Assembly: GCA_038224055.1 (NCBI GenBank)
Contig: JBBRGO010000039.1
Span: 1-17,801, forward strand
DNA length: 17,801 nucleotides
Reading direction: 5' to 3'
From: JBDSSS01 sp038224055
GTDB taxonomy: Bacteria > Actinomycetota > Actinomycetes > Actinomycetales > Dermatophilaceae
The position numbers and the translations under genes are program-made. Below are positions 1 through 7,359 of this stretch, one piece after another. Under the pieces are notes generated by a model. That model ran no database searches. It was not told the origin of the DNA and was given only the letters and a program-made list of their open reading frames with translations. Every line of letters begins with the position of its first letter. Within the stretch, counting starts at the first letter, position 1.

Positions 1-839
1 TTCTCGCGGGAGAGCCCACCGAGGCGCATCAGCGGAGTGACGAGCAGGTCGTAGACCTGGGGCAGGACCCGGAAACCGAAGACGACCAGGGGGTTGCCGA
101 TCCCGACACCGCGGTCGCGCCGGGGAGTGCTGATGGCCGCGACCACGGCCGCCGCGACCTGCTCCGGCGTCGAGACGGGCGGCGGCGGGCTCCCGTGCAC
201 CCCGAGGTAGGTGCCCCCCTGCCGGTAGACGGGGGTGTCGACGCCCCCCGGCGTGATGAGGCTGATGTCGATGTCGGGGGTGGCCCGCGCCTCGATCTGG
301 AGGGTCCGGACGAGCCCGTGCACCGCCCACTTCGAGGTGACGTAGGAGCTCATGAACGGCGTCGCGATCTTGCCGAGCAGCGACCCGACGAAGACGAGGG
401 AACCTCGCTCGCCGTGGCGGCGGAAGTGCGCCAGGGCCACCCGTGCGACGTGGATCGTCCCGTGCAGAGTGGTCTCGGTCGTCCCGCGGAAGACCTCGGA
501 GGGGACGTCCTCGAAGCGTCCGTAGGCAAGGCTGGCGGCCGAGTGGACGACCGCGTCGAGACCTCCCAACTCGTCGACGGCGGCGGCGAACGCCGCCTCG
601 ACCGCCTGCTCGTCCGTGACGTCTGCCGGGACCACCACGGCGCGAACACCGTGGCGACGGCACTCCACGGCGACCTCTTGGAGCACGTCCTCGGAGCGGG
701 AGAGCAGCGCGACGTCCCAGCCCTGCTCCGCGAGGAGGTGGGCCGTCGCCCGCCCGATACCGCTCGAGGCGCCCGTCACGAGGGCCCGAGAGCCCCCGGC
801 CGCGCTGCTCCGTCGACGACCTGAGTCCATCGTGTCCAT
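1..839 (-). CDS. SDR family NAD(P)-dependent oxidoreductase, 3' end cut by window edge
   Basis: Short-chain dehydrogenase/reductase with a Rossmann fold; substrate unknown. The reverse-strand frame stays open from the ATG at 839 to the window edge, giving about 279 residues with no stop, so the C-terminus is missing. The cofactor motif TGASSGIG lies at residues 22-29, an HSAA in place of the usual NNAG at about 99-102, the catalytic Ser at 153 in FVGSLLG, and the YxxxK pair as Tyr166/Lys170. The segment after the active site (PGGVDTPVY) is typical of classical SDRs. The start at 839 is preferred because GGGAG lies 4 nt upstream; an in-frame ATG at 830 is the alternative. It sits 69 nt downstream of the Gfo/Idh/MocA gene on the same strand, so cotranscription is possible. 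Confidence 0.88.
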   Translation of the reverse strand, partial: MDTMDSGRRRSSAAGGSRALVTGASSGIGRATAHLLAEQGWDVALLSRSEDVLQEVAVECRRHGVRAVVVPADVTDEQAVEAAFAAAVDELGGLDAVVHSAASLAYGRFEDVPSEVFRGTTETTLHGTIHVARVALAHFRRHGERGSLVFVGSLLGKIATPFMSSYVTSKWAVHGLVRTLQIEARATPDIDISLITPGGVDTPVYRQGGTYLGVHGSPPPPVSTPEQVAAAVVAAISTPRRDRGVGIGNPLVVFGFRVLPQVYDLLVTPLMRLGGLSRE

Positions 840-908
840 GTCACTCCCTGTGCCGAGATCGTCTGCTTCGTCGGGCCTTCCATACCCACCCGGCCTCCAG
901 TGCGGGAC

Positions 909-1970
909 TCAGCCGGCCTGGCCCGGTGTCAGCACGTCGACGACGCGGTTGTCCCGCGAGCTGGTCCGGGCCGCGTCGATGACGGCGAGGACGTGGACCG
1001 CGTCGCGGGGGTCGACGGGCATCAGCGGCTGCGGGTCGTCCGCCGCGAGGGCCGCCGCGACGGCCCGGTAGAAGTCCGCCTGGTCCGCGCCCGAGACGAC
1101 CGGCCCCGGCTCACGCTCGTCCCCGTGCACGATCCACCCGACCGCGTCGCCCTCGTTCTCGAACTCGGTGAAGGCGCTGACGTCGTCGAACTGACGACCG
1201 ATGACGAAGGCCCCCGTCGACCCGCTGACGCGAGCCCGCGGTCCCGGGGCGCCGTTGACCGCGCTCGCCAGGAGGTGGCTGACGACGCCCGAGCTGTGTC
1301 GGCACGCGAGGAAGGTGTCGTCCTCTGCCACCGTCGTGCGGGCGTCGAGCTCGGCATACACCGACACGACCTCGCCGTGCAGGATGACCGCCTGGTCGAC
1401 GAGGTGAGTGTGCAGGTCGAGCAGCAGCCCGCCGCCCTCCCGCGGGCCGACCTGCTCGCGCCAGCGCTGCTTCGGCACCGGGCGCCAGCGGTCCCAGCGG
1501 TAGTCCGCGCGCCAGATGTCCCCCACCAGGCCGTCGTCCCGCACGGTCATCAGCGCCGCCAGCTCGGGGTCGAAGCGCCGGTTGTTGAAGACGGTGAGGG
1601 GCACGCCGTGGTGGGCGGCGAGGTCGACGACCCCGAGGGCGCTGCTCGCGTCGACCCCGAGCGGCTTGTCCACGACGAGGGGCAGACCGGCGGCGATGAC
1701 CTGCTCGGCCTGCTCGACGTGCACCCCACTCGGCGACGCGAGCACGACGAGCCCGAGGCTCTCCACCGCGAGGAGCGACTGGAGGTCGGAGACGACCTGC
1801 GCCCCGGGGTGGTCCGCGCGCACCTGCTCGGCCCGGGTCGCGTCGGAGGTCGAGACCGCGGCGAGCTCGAGACCCGCCCGCACGATGAGGGGGGCGTGGA
1901 TCCCGCGGCCGGCGGAGCCGTATCCGACGAGACCGACGCGGACGGACCCGGGCGCGGAGGGAGAGGCCAT
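909..1970 (-). CDS. Gfo/Idh/MocA family NAD(P)-dependent oxidoreductase
   Basis: Predicted 353-residue sugar or polyol dehydrogenase-like protein. The N-terminal Rossmann domain begins with VGLVGYGSAGRG (about residues 12-23). The family Lys is in VDKPLG (Lys102), and the C-terminal domain carries the DLHTHLVDQ helix (His187/His189), matching the family's catalytic His region. The substrate cannot be told from sequence. I start it at the ATG at 1970 because the Rossmann strand begins shortly after. There is no Shine-Dalgarno, but a TACCCT -10 hexamer ends exactly 6 nt before this ATG, which fits a leaderless mRNA. An open frame continues further upstream into the lipB antisense, but that extension has no family homology. 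The gene is divergent from lipB and upstream of the SDR gene. Confidence 0.9.
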   Translation of the reverse strand: MASPSAPGSVRVGLVGYGSAGRGIHAPLIVRAGLELAAVSTSDATRAEQVRADHPGAQVVSDLQSLLAVESLGLVVLASPSGVHVEQAEQVIAAGLPLVVDKPLGVDASSALGVVDLAAHHGVPLTVFNNRRFDPELAALMTVRDDGLVGDIWRADYRWDRWRPVPKQRWREQVGPREGGGLLLDLHTHLVDQAVILHGEVVSVYAELDARTTVAEDDTFLACRHSSGVVSHLLASAVNGAPGPRARVSGSTGAFVIGRQFDDVSAFTEFENEGDAVGWIVHGDEREPGPVVSGADQADFYRAVAAALAADDPQPLMPVDPRDAVHVLAVIDAARTSSRDNRVVDVLTPGQAG

Positions 1971-1976
1971 GCCGAA

Positions 1977-1982
1977 AGGGTA
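1977..1982 (-). promoter_or_regulatory. -10 element of a leaderless promoter for the Gfo/Idh/MocA gene
   Basis: On the minus strand TACCCT (TAnnnT class) is followed by 6 nt and then the ATG at 1970. Transcription would start at or next to the A of the start codon. No Shine-Dalgarno is present. No clear -35 is visible; it would lie around the start of lipB. Inference from spacing only. Confidence 0.5.
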
Positions 1983-2011
1983 TGCCGCCGTCCCGCGTAC
2001 GCTGGCGGCAT
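1982..2011. repeat. 8-bp inverted repeat between divergent promoters
   Basis: ATGCCGCC at 1982-1989 is the exact reverse complement of GGCGGCAT at 2004-2011, with 14 nt between. The arms lie next to the two facing -10 elements and one covers the lipB start codon. It could be an operator for a shared regulator, or chance in GC-rich DNA. Confidence 0.35.
1998..2003 (+). promoter_or_regulatory. -10 element of a leaderless promoter for lipB
   Basis: TACGCT ends 6 nt before the lipB ATG at 2010 and there is no Shine-Dalgarno. This mirrors the geometry of the divergent gene on the other strand. No recognisable -35 is present. Confidence 0.5.
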
Positions 2012-2669
2012 GCGTTTCGTGCACCTCGGCCTCGACCCCGACTTCGTCGACTACGAGCAGGCCTGGCAGGTGCAGCGCGAGACCCACGCGAAGGTGGCGT
2101 CCGGCGAGGAGCCCGACACCGTCTACCTGCTCGAGCACGCCCCGGTCTACACCGCGGGCAAGCGCACCGAGCCGCGGGAGCGTCCCAACGACGGCACGCC
2201 CGTCGTCGACGTCGACCGCGGCGGCAAGATCACCTGGCACGGTCCCGGCCAGATCACCGGCTACCCGATCGTGCGCCTTCCCGCGCCGATCGACGTCGTC
2301 GGCTACGTGCGCCACCTCGAGGAGATGATGATCCGGGTCTGCGCCGACTTCGGTGTCGCGGCCGGTCGCGTCGCCGGCGAGAGCGGCACGTGGATCGCCG
2401 AGGACGACCGAGGCCCCCGCCGCAAGATCGGCGCCATCGGGATCCGCGTCAGCCGACAGGTGGCCATGCACGGCTTCGCCCTCAACTGCGACCCCGACCT
2501 GTCGTGGGGAGAGGTCATCATCCCCTGCGGCATCGTCGGCGCGGGCGTCACCTCGCTCTCCTTCGAGCTCGGCCGGGACGTGCCCGTCACCGAGGTGCTC
2601 CCCCACGTCGAGAAGCACCTCGCCGACATCCTCCCCACCTTGCAACCCAACCGGCGCGCCCTGACCTGA
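2010..2669 (+). CDS. lipB: Octanoyl-[acyl-carrier-protein]:protein N-octanoyltransferase
   Basis: LipB moves the octanoyl group from acyl carrier protein onto lipoyl domains of 2-oxoacid dehydrogenases and the glycine cleavage H protein, the first step of cytoplasmic lipoate synthesis. The 219 residues match the usual length. Family motifs are clear: EHAPVYTAGKR (43-52), RGGKITWHGPGQ (70-81), the catalytic Lys139 in RRKIGAIGIR, and the acyl-thioester Cys173 in IIPCGI. The start at 2010 gives the normal N-terminus (MRFVHLGL), and only leaderless initiation explains it, since no ribosome site is present. lipA, the next enzyme of the pathway, lies 2.2 kb downstream, separated by an ABC transporter pair. 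Confidence 0.97.
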   Translation: MRFVHLGLDPDFVDYEQAWQVQRETHAKVASGEEPDTVYLLEHAPVYTAGKRTEPRERPNDGTPVVDVDRGGKITWHGPGQITGYPIVRLPAPIDVVGYVRHLEEMMIRVCADFGVAAGRVAGESGTWIAEDDRGPRRKIGAIGIRVSRQVAMHGFALNCDPDLSWGEVIIPCGIVGAGVTSLSFELGRDVPVTEVLPHVEKHLADILPTLQPNRRALT

Positions 2670-2697
2670 TCGGGCCCATCCGGAGGGCCTGCTCCCC

Positions 2698-2703
2698 TAC
2701 TCT
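2698..2703 (+). promoter_or_regulatory. Possible -10 element for the ABC transporter operon
   Basis: TACTCT lies in the 67-nt gap after lipB, 33 nt before the ATG at 2737, leaving room for a short leader with the GGGGAGA ribosome site at 2728-2734. No good -35 is visible. Confidence 0.3.
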
Positions 2704-2736
2704 GGCGGTCACCACTCGGTGCCGTCAGGGGAGATC

Positions 2737-3705
2737 ATGGATGCTGCAGTTCGGACCGTCAGTCTGCGCAAGAGCTATCTGGGCCGGGGCGGGCGACGGG
2801 TCGCTGTCCAGGGCCTGACGATGACCGTCCCCCTCGGCGGCGTCCACGGCTTCCTGGGACCCAACGGCTCCGGCAAGACGACGACGATCCGGATGCTCCT
2901 CGGTCTGATCCGGCCCGACTCGGGAACCGCGGAGATCTTCGGCCACGAGACGCCCAAGGACCTACCCGCCGTCATCGACCGGGTCGGCGCGATCGTCGAG
3001 TCGCCAAAGTTCTTCCCCGCCTTCACGGGCCGCCAGAACCTCCGGCTGCTCGCCGACGCCATCGGGACGCCGACCGGTCGGGTCGACGAGGTGCTCGAGG
3101 CGACCCACCTCGGCGACCGCGGACGGGACCGCTACGCGAGCTACTCCCTCGGCATGAAGCAGCGCCTCGCCATCGCCGCGACGCTGCTGAAGGATCCCGA
3201 CCTGCTCATCTTCGACGAGCCGACCAACGGGCTCGACCCCGCGGGGATCCGCGAGGTCCGCGACACGATGCGGTCCCTCGGGGCGCAGGGCAAGACGGTC
3301 CTCGTCAGCTCGCACATCCTCGCCGAGGTGGAGCAGGTCGCCGAGACCGTGTCGATCATCGGCCACGGCACGCTGCTCGCCGAGGGACCGGTGTCCGACA
3401 TCCTCGGCAGCGGCGGGGCGGCCCGGGTGCGGGTCGCGGTCGCGAGCCCCGAGCGTGCGCGCCAGGTGCTCGAGGAGCAGGGGTATGCCGTCGAACCCGA
3501 GAGCGGTGAGCCGCCGCGCCTGCTCGTGACGAGTGACGACCCGGCGGCCATCACCCGGGCGCTGGCCGGGCACGGGCTCTACGTCAGCGAGCTCGTCCCG
3601 ATCCGCCAGGACCTCGAGACGGCGTTCCTCGCCCTCACCGACGAGCAGGGCCTCGGCTCCGCGTCGGACCGAATGGTCGGCGGACGAGGGGAAGGCGCGG
3701 CATGA
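2737..3705 (+). CDS. ABC transporter ATP-binding protein (ABC-2 exporter type)
   Basis: Cytoplasmic ATPase subunit that would drive the permease encoded next. Of 322 residues, the nucleotide-binding domain fills the first 215 or so: Walker A GPNGSGKTT (41-49), signature YSLGMKQRLAIA (136-147, a degenerate LSGGQ usual in this subfamily), Walker B LLIFDE (156-161), D-loop in PTNGLDP, and switch His193 in SSHI. The C-terminal 100 residues form the extension seen in CcmA/DrrA-type ATPases. The substrate is unknown; drug, lipid or lantibiotic-like export are all possible. I chose the ATG at 2737, which has GGGGAGA 2 nt before it (AGGGGAGATC-ATG), over an in-frame GTG at 2719. The stop overlaps the permease start by 4 nt. 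Confidence 0.93.
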   Translation: MDAAVRTVSLRKSYLGRGGRRVAVQGLTMTVPLGGVHGFLGPNGSGKTTTIRMLLGLIRPDSGTAEIFGHETPKDLPAVIDRVGAIVESPKFFPAFTGRQNLRLLADAIGTPTGRVDEVLEATHLGDRGRDRYASYSLGMKQRLAIAATLLKDPDLLIFDEPTNGLDPAGIREVRDTMRSLGAQGKTVLVSSHILAEVEQVAETVSIIGHGTLLAEGPVSDILGSGGAARVRVAVASPERARQVLEEQGYAVEPESGEPPRLLVTSDDPAAITRALAGHGLYVSELVPIRQDLETAFLALTDEQGLGSASDRMVGGRGEGAA

Positions 3706-4760
3706 GCGACCACACCCTCGTCTCCCCCGACGCCCGGGCCCGCTCGGCGACCCGGCCGCGCGGGACGTCCTTCGCCGGCCTGGTCGGGGTCGAGCTGCGC
3801 CGGCTCTGGTGGCGCCGGATGGCCAAGGTCGTGCTGCTCGGCGTCGTCCTCTTCACTGGACTGTCGGTCTTCACCGTCTACCAGGCGACGAGCCCGGAGA
3901 CGCTGGCGCAACAGCTCGACAACTACAACACCCAGGTCGAGCAGTTCCCGCAGATGCTCAAGGAGTGCCAACAGGCTCAGGCCGACGCCCGGGCGGGCGG
4001 CGACACCACCGCCGACTTCGGCTGCGACCAGATGGCCGAGCAGCAAATGAGCCCGGCCGACTTCGGCCTCGTGGAGCCGGCCGTCCCGGCGATCGTGACG
4101 ACACTGTCCAAGGCGGGGGTCTACGTCTACGGCTTCCTCGCCTTCCTCCTCGGCGCGAGCTTCGTCGGCGCTGAGTTCGCCTCCGGCTCGATGGGCAACT
4201 GGCTGACCTTCCAACCTCGCCGGCTGCGGGTCGCCGCCTCCAAGCTGATCGCTGCGGCCGGCGGCGGCCTCGGCATCGCCGCCGTCGGACTGGCCCTCTC
4301 GACGCTGGGCGCCTTCCTCGTCACGTCGATCAACCGCCCCGGCGCCGACGCGCCGAAGCTGCCCCCGATGTCGGTCGACACGGGAGACCCGGTGAGCCAG
4401 GTCGTGCTGCGCTGCGTCGCCCTCGTCGTCCTCGGCGGTCTCGGCGGAGCCGTGGTCGGCCTCATCATGCGGCACACCGCGGCTGTGCTCGGGCTCGTCG
4501 TCGGCTGGGCCGTGCTCGTCGAGGGGGCCGTCGCTGCCCTGCTCTTCGACGGGGCCCTTCAGCCGTGGCTCGTGCAGATCAACCTCAGGGCCTTCCTCGA
4601 GAAGGGCGCCGTCTACTACCGCACGGTCTGCGACGCCACCGGGTGCCAGAGCAGGGAGGTGCCGGTCAGCTACACCCACAGCTGGGTCTACCTCATCGTC
4701 TTCACCGTCGTCCTCACGCTCATCTCGCTCTGGTCCTTCCGACGCCGCGACGTGACGTGA
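3702..4760 (+). CDS. ABC-2 type transporter permease
   Basis: Membrane subunit of the preceding ATPase, 352 residues. About six hydrophobic segments are visible: residues about 45-65, 140-160, 180-205, 228-250, 258-280 and 325-345. A long hydrophilic extracytoplasmic loop follows the first segment, with two Cys residues (KECQQ and FGCDQM) and the sequence PAVPAIVTTLSKAG before segment two. A second outer segment with CDATGC precedes the last helix. This layout fits ABC-2 exporters with a large first loop. Translational coupling (ATGA overlap) links it to the ATPase. The last codons and the stop lie inside a 15-bp tandem duplication. Substrate unknown. Confidence 0.85.
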   Translation: MSDHTLVSPDARARSATRPRGTSFAGLVGVELRRLWWRRMAKVVLLGVVLFTGLSVFTVYQATSPETLAQQLDNYNTQVEQFPQMLKECQQAQADARAGGDTTADFGCDQMAEQQMSPADFGLVEPAVPAIVTTLSKAGVYVYGFLAFLLGASFVGAEFASGSMGNWLTFQPRRLRVAASKLIAAAGGGLGIAAVGLALSTLGAFLVTSINRPGADAPKLPPMSVDTGDPVSQVVLRCVALVVLGGLGGAVVGLIMRHTAAVLGLVVGWAVLVEGAVAALLFDGALQPWLVQINLRAFLEKGAVYYRTVCDATGCQSREVPVSYTHSWVYLIVFTVVLTLISLWSFRRRDVT

Positions 4761-4775
4761 CGCGACGTGACGTGA
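4746..4775 (+). repeat. Perfect 15-bp tandem duplication over the permease stop codon
   Basis: CGCGACGTGACGTGA occurs twice back to back (4746-4760 and 4761-4775). The first copy encodes the end of the permease including its TGA; the second copy lies just after it. Within each unit CGTGA is itself repeated. Confidence 0.85.
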
Positions 4776-4849
4776 GCGTTGGCGCCGCCGGGGGGCGAGC
4801 GGCATACCGCGGCGCGGTCGCCCGTGCACGGCGTGTCGGTGTCGCGGCG

Positions 4850-4855
4850 TAGGGT
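4850..4855 (+). promoter_or_regulatory. Probable -10 element for lipA
   Basis: TAGGGT lies 36 nt before the GTG at 4892, the same hexamer seen before glnA. A start around 4862 would give a 30-nt leader holding the ribosome site. No clear -35. Confidence 0.4.
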
Positions 4856-4891
4856 TGCCCCAGCACTGACTCACCCCCGAGGAGCTCCCCT

Positions 4892-5917
4892 GTGACTGTC
4901 GCACCCGACGGTCGGCGCATGCTGCGCGTCGAGGCACGCAACGCCGAAACCCCGATCGAGCGCAAGCCCGAGTGGATCCGCACCACCGCGAAGATGGGGC
5001 CCGAGTACACCGCCCTGCACGCGATGGTGAAGACCGAGGGGCTGCACACGGTCTGCCAGGAGGCCGCCTGCCCCAACATCTTCGAGTGCTGGGAGGACAA
5101 GGAGGCGACCTTCCTCATCGGTGGCGACGTCTGCACACGCCGCTGCGACTTCTGCGACATCGCCACCGGACGTCCGACGACCCTCGACCTCGACGAGCCG
5201 CGCCGCGTGGCGGAGTCCGTCGCCCGGATGGGCCTGCGCTACTCGACCGTCACCGGCGTCGCCCGTGACGACCAGCCCGACGGGGCGGCAGGGCTCTACG
5301 CCGAGACGATCCGCCAGATCCACCTGCTCAACCCCAACACCGGTGTCGAGATCCTGCCCCCCGACTTCGGCGCCAAGCCCGAGCTCGTCAGCCAGGTCTT
5401 CGACGCCCGCCCCGAGGTCTTCGCGCACAACCTCGAGACGGTGCCACGCATCTTCAAGCGGATCCGTCCCGCTTTCACCTACGAGAAGTCGCTGCGCGTG
5501 CTGAGCATGGCCCGCGAGGCCGAGCTCGTGACGAAGTCCAACCTCATCCTCGGGATGGGCGAGACCGACGACGAGATCGAGGAGGCCATCGGCGACCTGC
5601 ACCACGCCGGGTGCGACATCCTCACGATCACCCAGTACCTCCGCCCCTCCAAGCTGCACCACCCGATCGACCGCTGGGTCAAGCCGGAGGAGTTCGTGCA
5701 CTGGTCGGGGGTCGCCGAGGAGATCGGCTTCAAGGGCGTCATGGCCGGTCCGCTGGTCCGTTCGTCCTACCGCGCCGGACGCCTGTGGGCGACGGCGATG
5801 CGCAAGTGGGGACGCGAGATCCCCGCCCACCTCGACCACCTCGCCCAGGCGGCGGAGTCACCGGCGCGGCAGGAGGCCGCGTCGTTGGTGGCCCGCACCC
5901 AGAGCGCCGTATCCTGA
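4892..5917 (+). CDS. lipA: Lipoyl synthase (radical SAM)
   Basis: LipA inserts two sulfurs into octanoylated lipoyl domains, completing lipoate cofactor synthesis after LipB. The 341 residues carry both iron-sulfur cluster motifs: the auxiliary cluster Cys55, Cys60 and Cys66 in VCQEAACPNIFECW, and the radical-SAM CxxxCxxC as Cys81, Cys85 and Cys88 in CTRRCDFCDIA. The C-terminal GPLVRSSYRA holds the conserved Ser near the end that ligates the auxiliary cluster in this family. I use the GTG at 4892 because GAGGAG (4879-4884) lies 7 nt upstream and the N-terminus then matches actinobacterial LipA; Met10 is the alternative. DUF4191 follows 5 nt after the stop. Confidence 0.97.
   Translation: MTVAPDGRRMLRVEARNAETPIERKPEWIRTTAKMGPEYTALHAMVKTEGLHTVCQEAACPNIFECWEDKEATFLIGGDVCTRRCDFCDIATGRPTTLDLDEPRRVAESVARMGLRYSTVTGVARDDQPDGAAGLYAETIRQIHLLNPNTGVEILPPDFGAKPELVSQVFDARPEVFAHNLETVPRIFKRIRPAFTYEKSLRVLSMAREAELVTKSNLILGMGETDDEIEEAIGDLHHAGCDILTITQYLRPSKLHHPIDRWVKPEEFVHWSGVAEEIGFKGVMAGPLVRSSYRAGRLWATAMRKWGREIPAHLDHLAQAAESPARQEAASLVARTQSAVS
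5910..5915 (+). promoter_or_regulatory. -10 element of a probable leaderless internal promoter for the DUF4191 gene
   Basis: TATCCT overlaps the last codons of lipA and ends 7 nt before the ATG at 5923. A TTGGTG at 5885-5890 could serve as -35 with a 19-nt spacer. The DUF4191 gene has no Shine-Dalgarno, which fits. Confidence 0.5.
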
Positions 5918-5922
5918 TCGGC

Positions 5923-6684
5923 ATGGCACGCAACAAGGACGGCGACAACGCAGCGGCGGACAAGGCCCCGAAGGCCCCGAAGGCTCCGAAGGTCAAGAAG
6001 CAGGGTCGGCTCTCGCAGATCCTCGAGGTCTACAAGGCGGCGAAGGTCTCCGACCCCACCATCGGGTGGTGGATGCTGCTGTCCTTCCTCGTCGTCTTCG
6101 CGGTCTTCCTCGTCGCCGGTCTGCTCATCGGCTTCTGGCCCCTCTTCGCCATCACCGGCTTCATGTTCGGCATCCTCGCCGCGACGATCGTGATGAGCCG
6201 CCGCGCCGAGCGCGCGGCCTACTCCCAGATCGAGGGCCAGGCCGGCGCCGCCGGCGCCGCGCTCACCTCCATCCGCAAAGGCTGGTTCACCGACCGCGAG
6301 CCGGTCGCTGCCGACGTCGCCCGTCCCGGCGACGTGGCCTCCGCCGCGATGGTCTACCGGGCGCTCGGCCGGCCCGGGGTCGTCCTGGTCGGCGAGGGCC
6401 CGACGGCTCGCGTGCAGAAGCTCCTCGCCGCGGAGAAGAAGCGCGTCGAGCGCATCGCCCCCGGCGTCCCCGTGACGACGATGCGCGTCGGGCAGGGCGA
6501 GGGCGAGGTCTCGCTGCCCAAGCTTGCGAGCAAGGTCCAGCGGCTCAAGCCCCAGATCACCAAGGACGAGATGTCACTCGTCAACAAGCGGCTCAAGGCG
6601 CTCGGTGGGATCCGCCCGCCCCTGCCCGGTGGGGTCGACCCGATGCGCGCCCGGATGGACCGCAAGGCCCTGCGCGGCAAGTAG
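5923..6684 (+). CDS. DUF4191 domain-containing membrane protein
   Basis: Conserved actinobacterial protein of unknown function usually found between lipA and glnA. It has 253 residues: a charged Lys/Ala/Pro N-terminus with an APK triple repeat (about 15-23, encoded by three 9-bp units at 5962-5988), two adjacent hydrophobic helices (about 48-70 and 71-91), then a long basic soluble part likely on the cytoplasmic side. The start at 5923 is the first ATG after lipA, with no ribosome site but a TATCCT hexamer 7 nt upstream. It could be read with lipA and from its own promoter. A strong hairpin 24 nt after the stop ends the transcript. Confidence 0.88.
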   Translation: MARNKDGDNAAADKAPKAPKAPKVKKQGRLSQILEVYKAAKVSDPTIGWWMLLSFLVVFAVFLVAGLLIGFWPLFAITGFMFGILAATIVMSRRAERAAYSQIEGQAGAAGAALTSIRKGWFTDREPVAADVARPGDVASAAMVYRALGRPGVVLVGEGPTARVQKLLAAEKKRVERIAPGVPVTTMRVGQGEGEVSLPKLASKVQRLKPQITKDEMSLVNKRLKALGGIRPPLPGGVDPMRARMDRKALRGK

Positions 6685-6708
6685 TCCAGGTCGCCGGCAC
6701 CCACGCGT

Positions 6709-6754
6709 GACGAAAGCGCCCACTCGACGTCTGTGTCGAGTGGGCGCTTTCGTC
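6709..6754. terminator. Bidirectional intrinsic terminator, perfect 20-bp stem
   Basis: The arm at 6709-6728 is the exact reverse complement of 6735-6754, with a 6-nt loop (GTCTGT). The outer stem starts GACGAAAG and ends CTTTCGTC, giving a short A/T stretch on both strands near the base. It lies between the convergent DUF4191 and RDD genes, so it can stop both transcripts. Confidence 0.93.
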
Positions 6755-6763
6755 CGCGAATCC

Positions 6764-7252
6764 TCAGCGGGTGCGGACGATGACGGTGTTGGGCACCTTG
6801 TCGTGCAGACCCCTGCCGTCCTGGTCCCAGATCACTGCCGGCAGGAAGAGGCAGAGCAGCGCCGTCCGGGCCAGTGTCTGCAACGGCCTGACCCGACCCC
6901 CGTCGAGCGCCCGGACCCGCAGGCCGAATGCGCGGTGACCGATCGTCGAGCCGATGGTGCCGACGAGGAGCAGGTTCATCGCGGCGAAGACCCCGAGCGT
7001 GACGAAGGTCTGTCCCCCCGCGGGCGGTGGGTCCGTGAACGGGAGCGGCACACCGAAGAGCCCGCGCGAGATGAGCAGCGCGACGGCCCAGTCGACGACG
7101 ACCGCCCCGAGCCGCACCCCGAACGTCGCGATGGCACCCGGCCCGCTCGGCGGCATACCGAGGCCCCTCCCCCGCCATCCACCCGGCTCCGCGCCGGACG
7201 TGCGGGCTCGCGGTCCCTCGAGCCATGATCCGAAGTCCTTGCGGTCCACCAC
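6764..7252 (-). CDS. RDD family membrane protein
   Basis: Small integral membrane protein of 162 residues with an RDD domain. The function is not established for this family branch; some RDD proteins have been linked to ion transport. The first helix (about 43-65) contains the family Arg47 and Asp54 (VRLGAVVVDW). A second helix follows at about 84-105 with the GHRAFGLRV turn, and a third at about 125-145 ends in WDQDGRGLHDK. I start it at GTG 7252 (next-codon GTG 7249 is equivalent) because the resulting N-terminus (VDRKDFGSWLEGPR) is, from memory, the conserved opening of the RDD protein beside actinobacterial glnA. No good ribosome site is visible; a shorter start at the ATG at about 7156 would delete that motif. 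It is divergent from glnA and convergent with DUF4191. Confidence 0.8.
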   Translation of the reverse strand: MVDRKDFGSWLEGPRARTSGAEPGGWRGRGLGMPPSGPGAIATFGVRLGAVVVDWAVALLISRGLFGVPLPFTDPPPAGGQTFVTLGVFAAMNLLLVGTIGSTIGHRAFGLRVRALDGGRVRPLQTLARTALLCLFLPAVIWDQDGRGLHDKVPNTVIVRTR

Positions 7253-7311
7253 GGGACCAGCCAACCACGCCGGCGGCCCCCGTCCCACCCCGGTCGACCG
7301 GTGGCTGCTGC

Positions 7312-7349
7312 GTAACACGCGAGAAACAAACGGGTCATGGCCGGGAAAC
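7312..7349 (+). promoter_or_regulatory. GlnR box upstream of glnA
   Basis: Four half-elements with exact 6-nt spacing: GTAAC (7312-7316), GAAAC (7323-7327), GTCAT (7334-7338) and GAAAC (7345-7349). This fits the actinobacterial GlnR pattern of alternating GTnAC and GAAAC, with one mismatch in the third element. GlnR is the OmpR-type global nitrogen regulator and glnA is its classic target. The box ends 10 nt before the -10 hexamer, so the bound protein would occupy the -35 region. Confidence 0.85.
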
Positions 7350-7359
7350 CCCGGGCCGC

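Noticed and set aside
900..2009. An open frame on the plus strand running into lipB, which would make LipB a 589-residue protein
   Set aside because: The extra part is antisense to a well-supported Gfo/Idh/MocA gene and has no family resemblance; LipB is normally about 220 residues.
2675..2691. Short GGCCC/GGGCC hairpin after lipB
   Set aside because: Only five base pairs and no U-tract, too weak to call a terminator.
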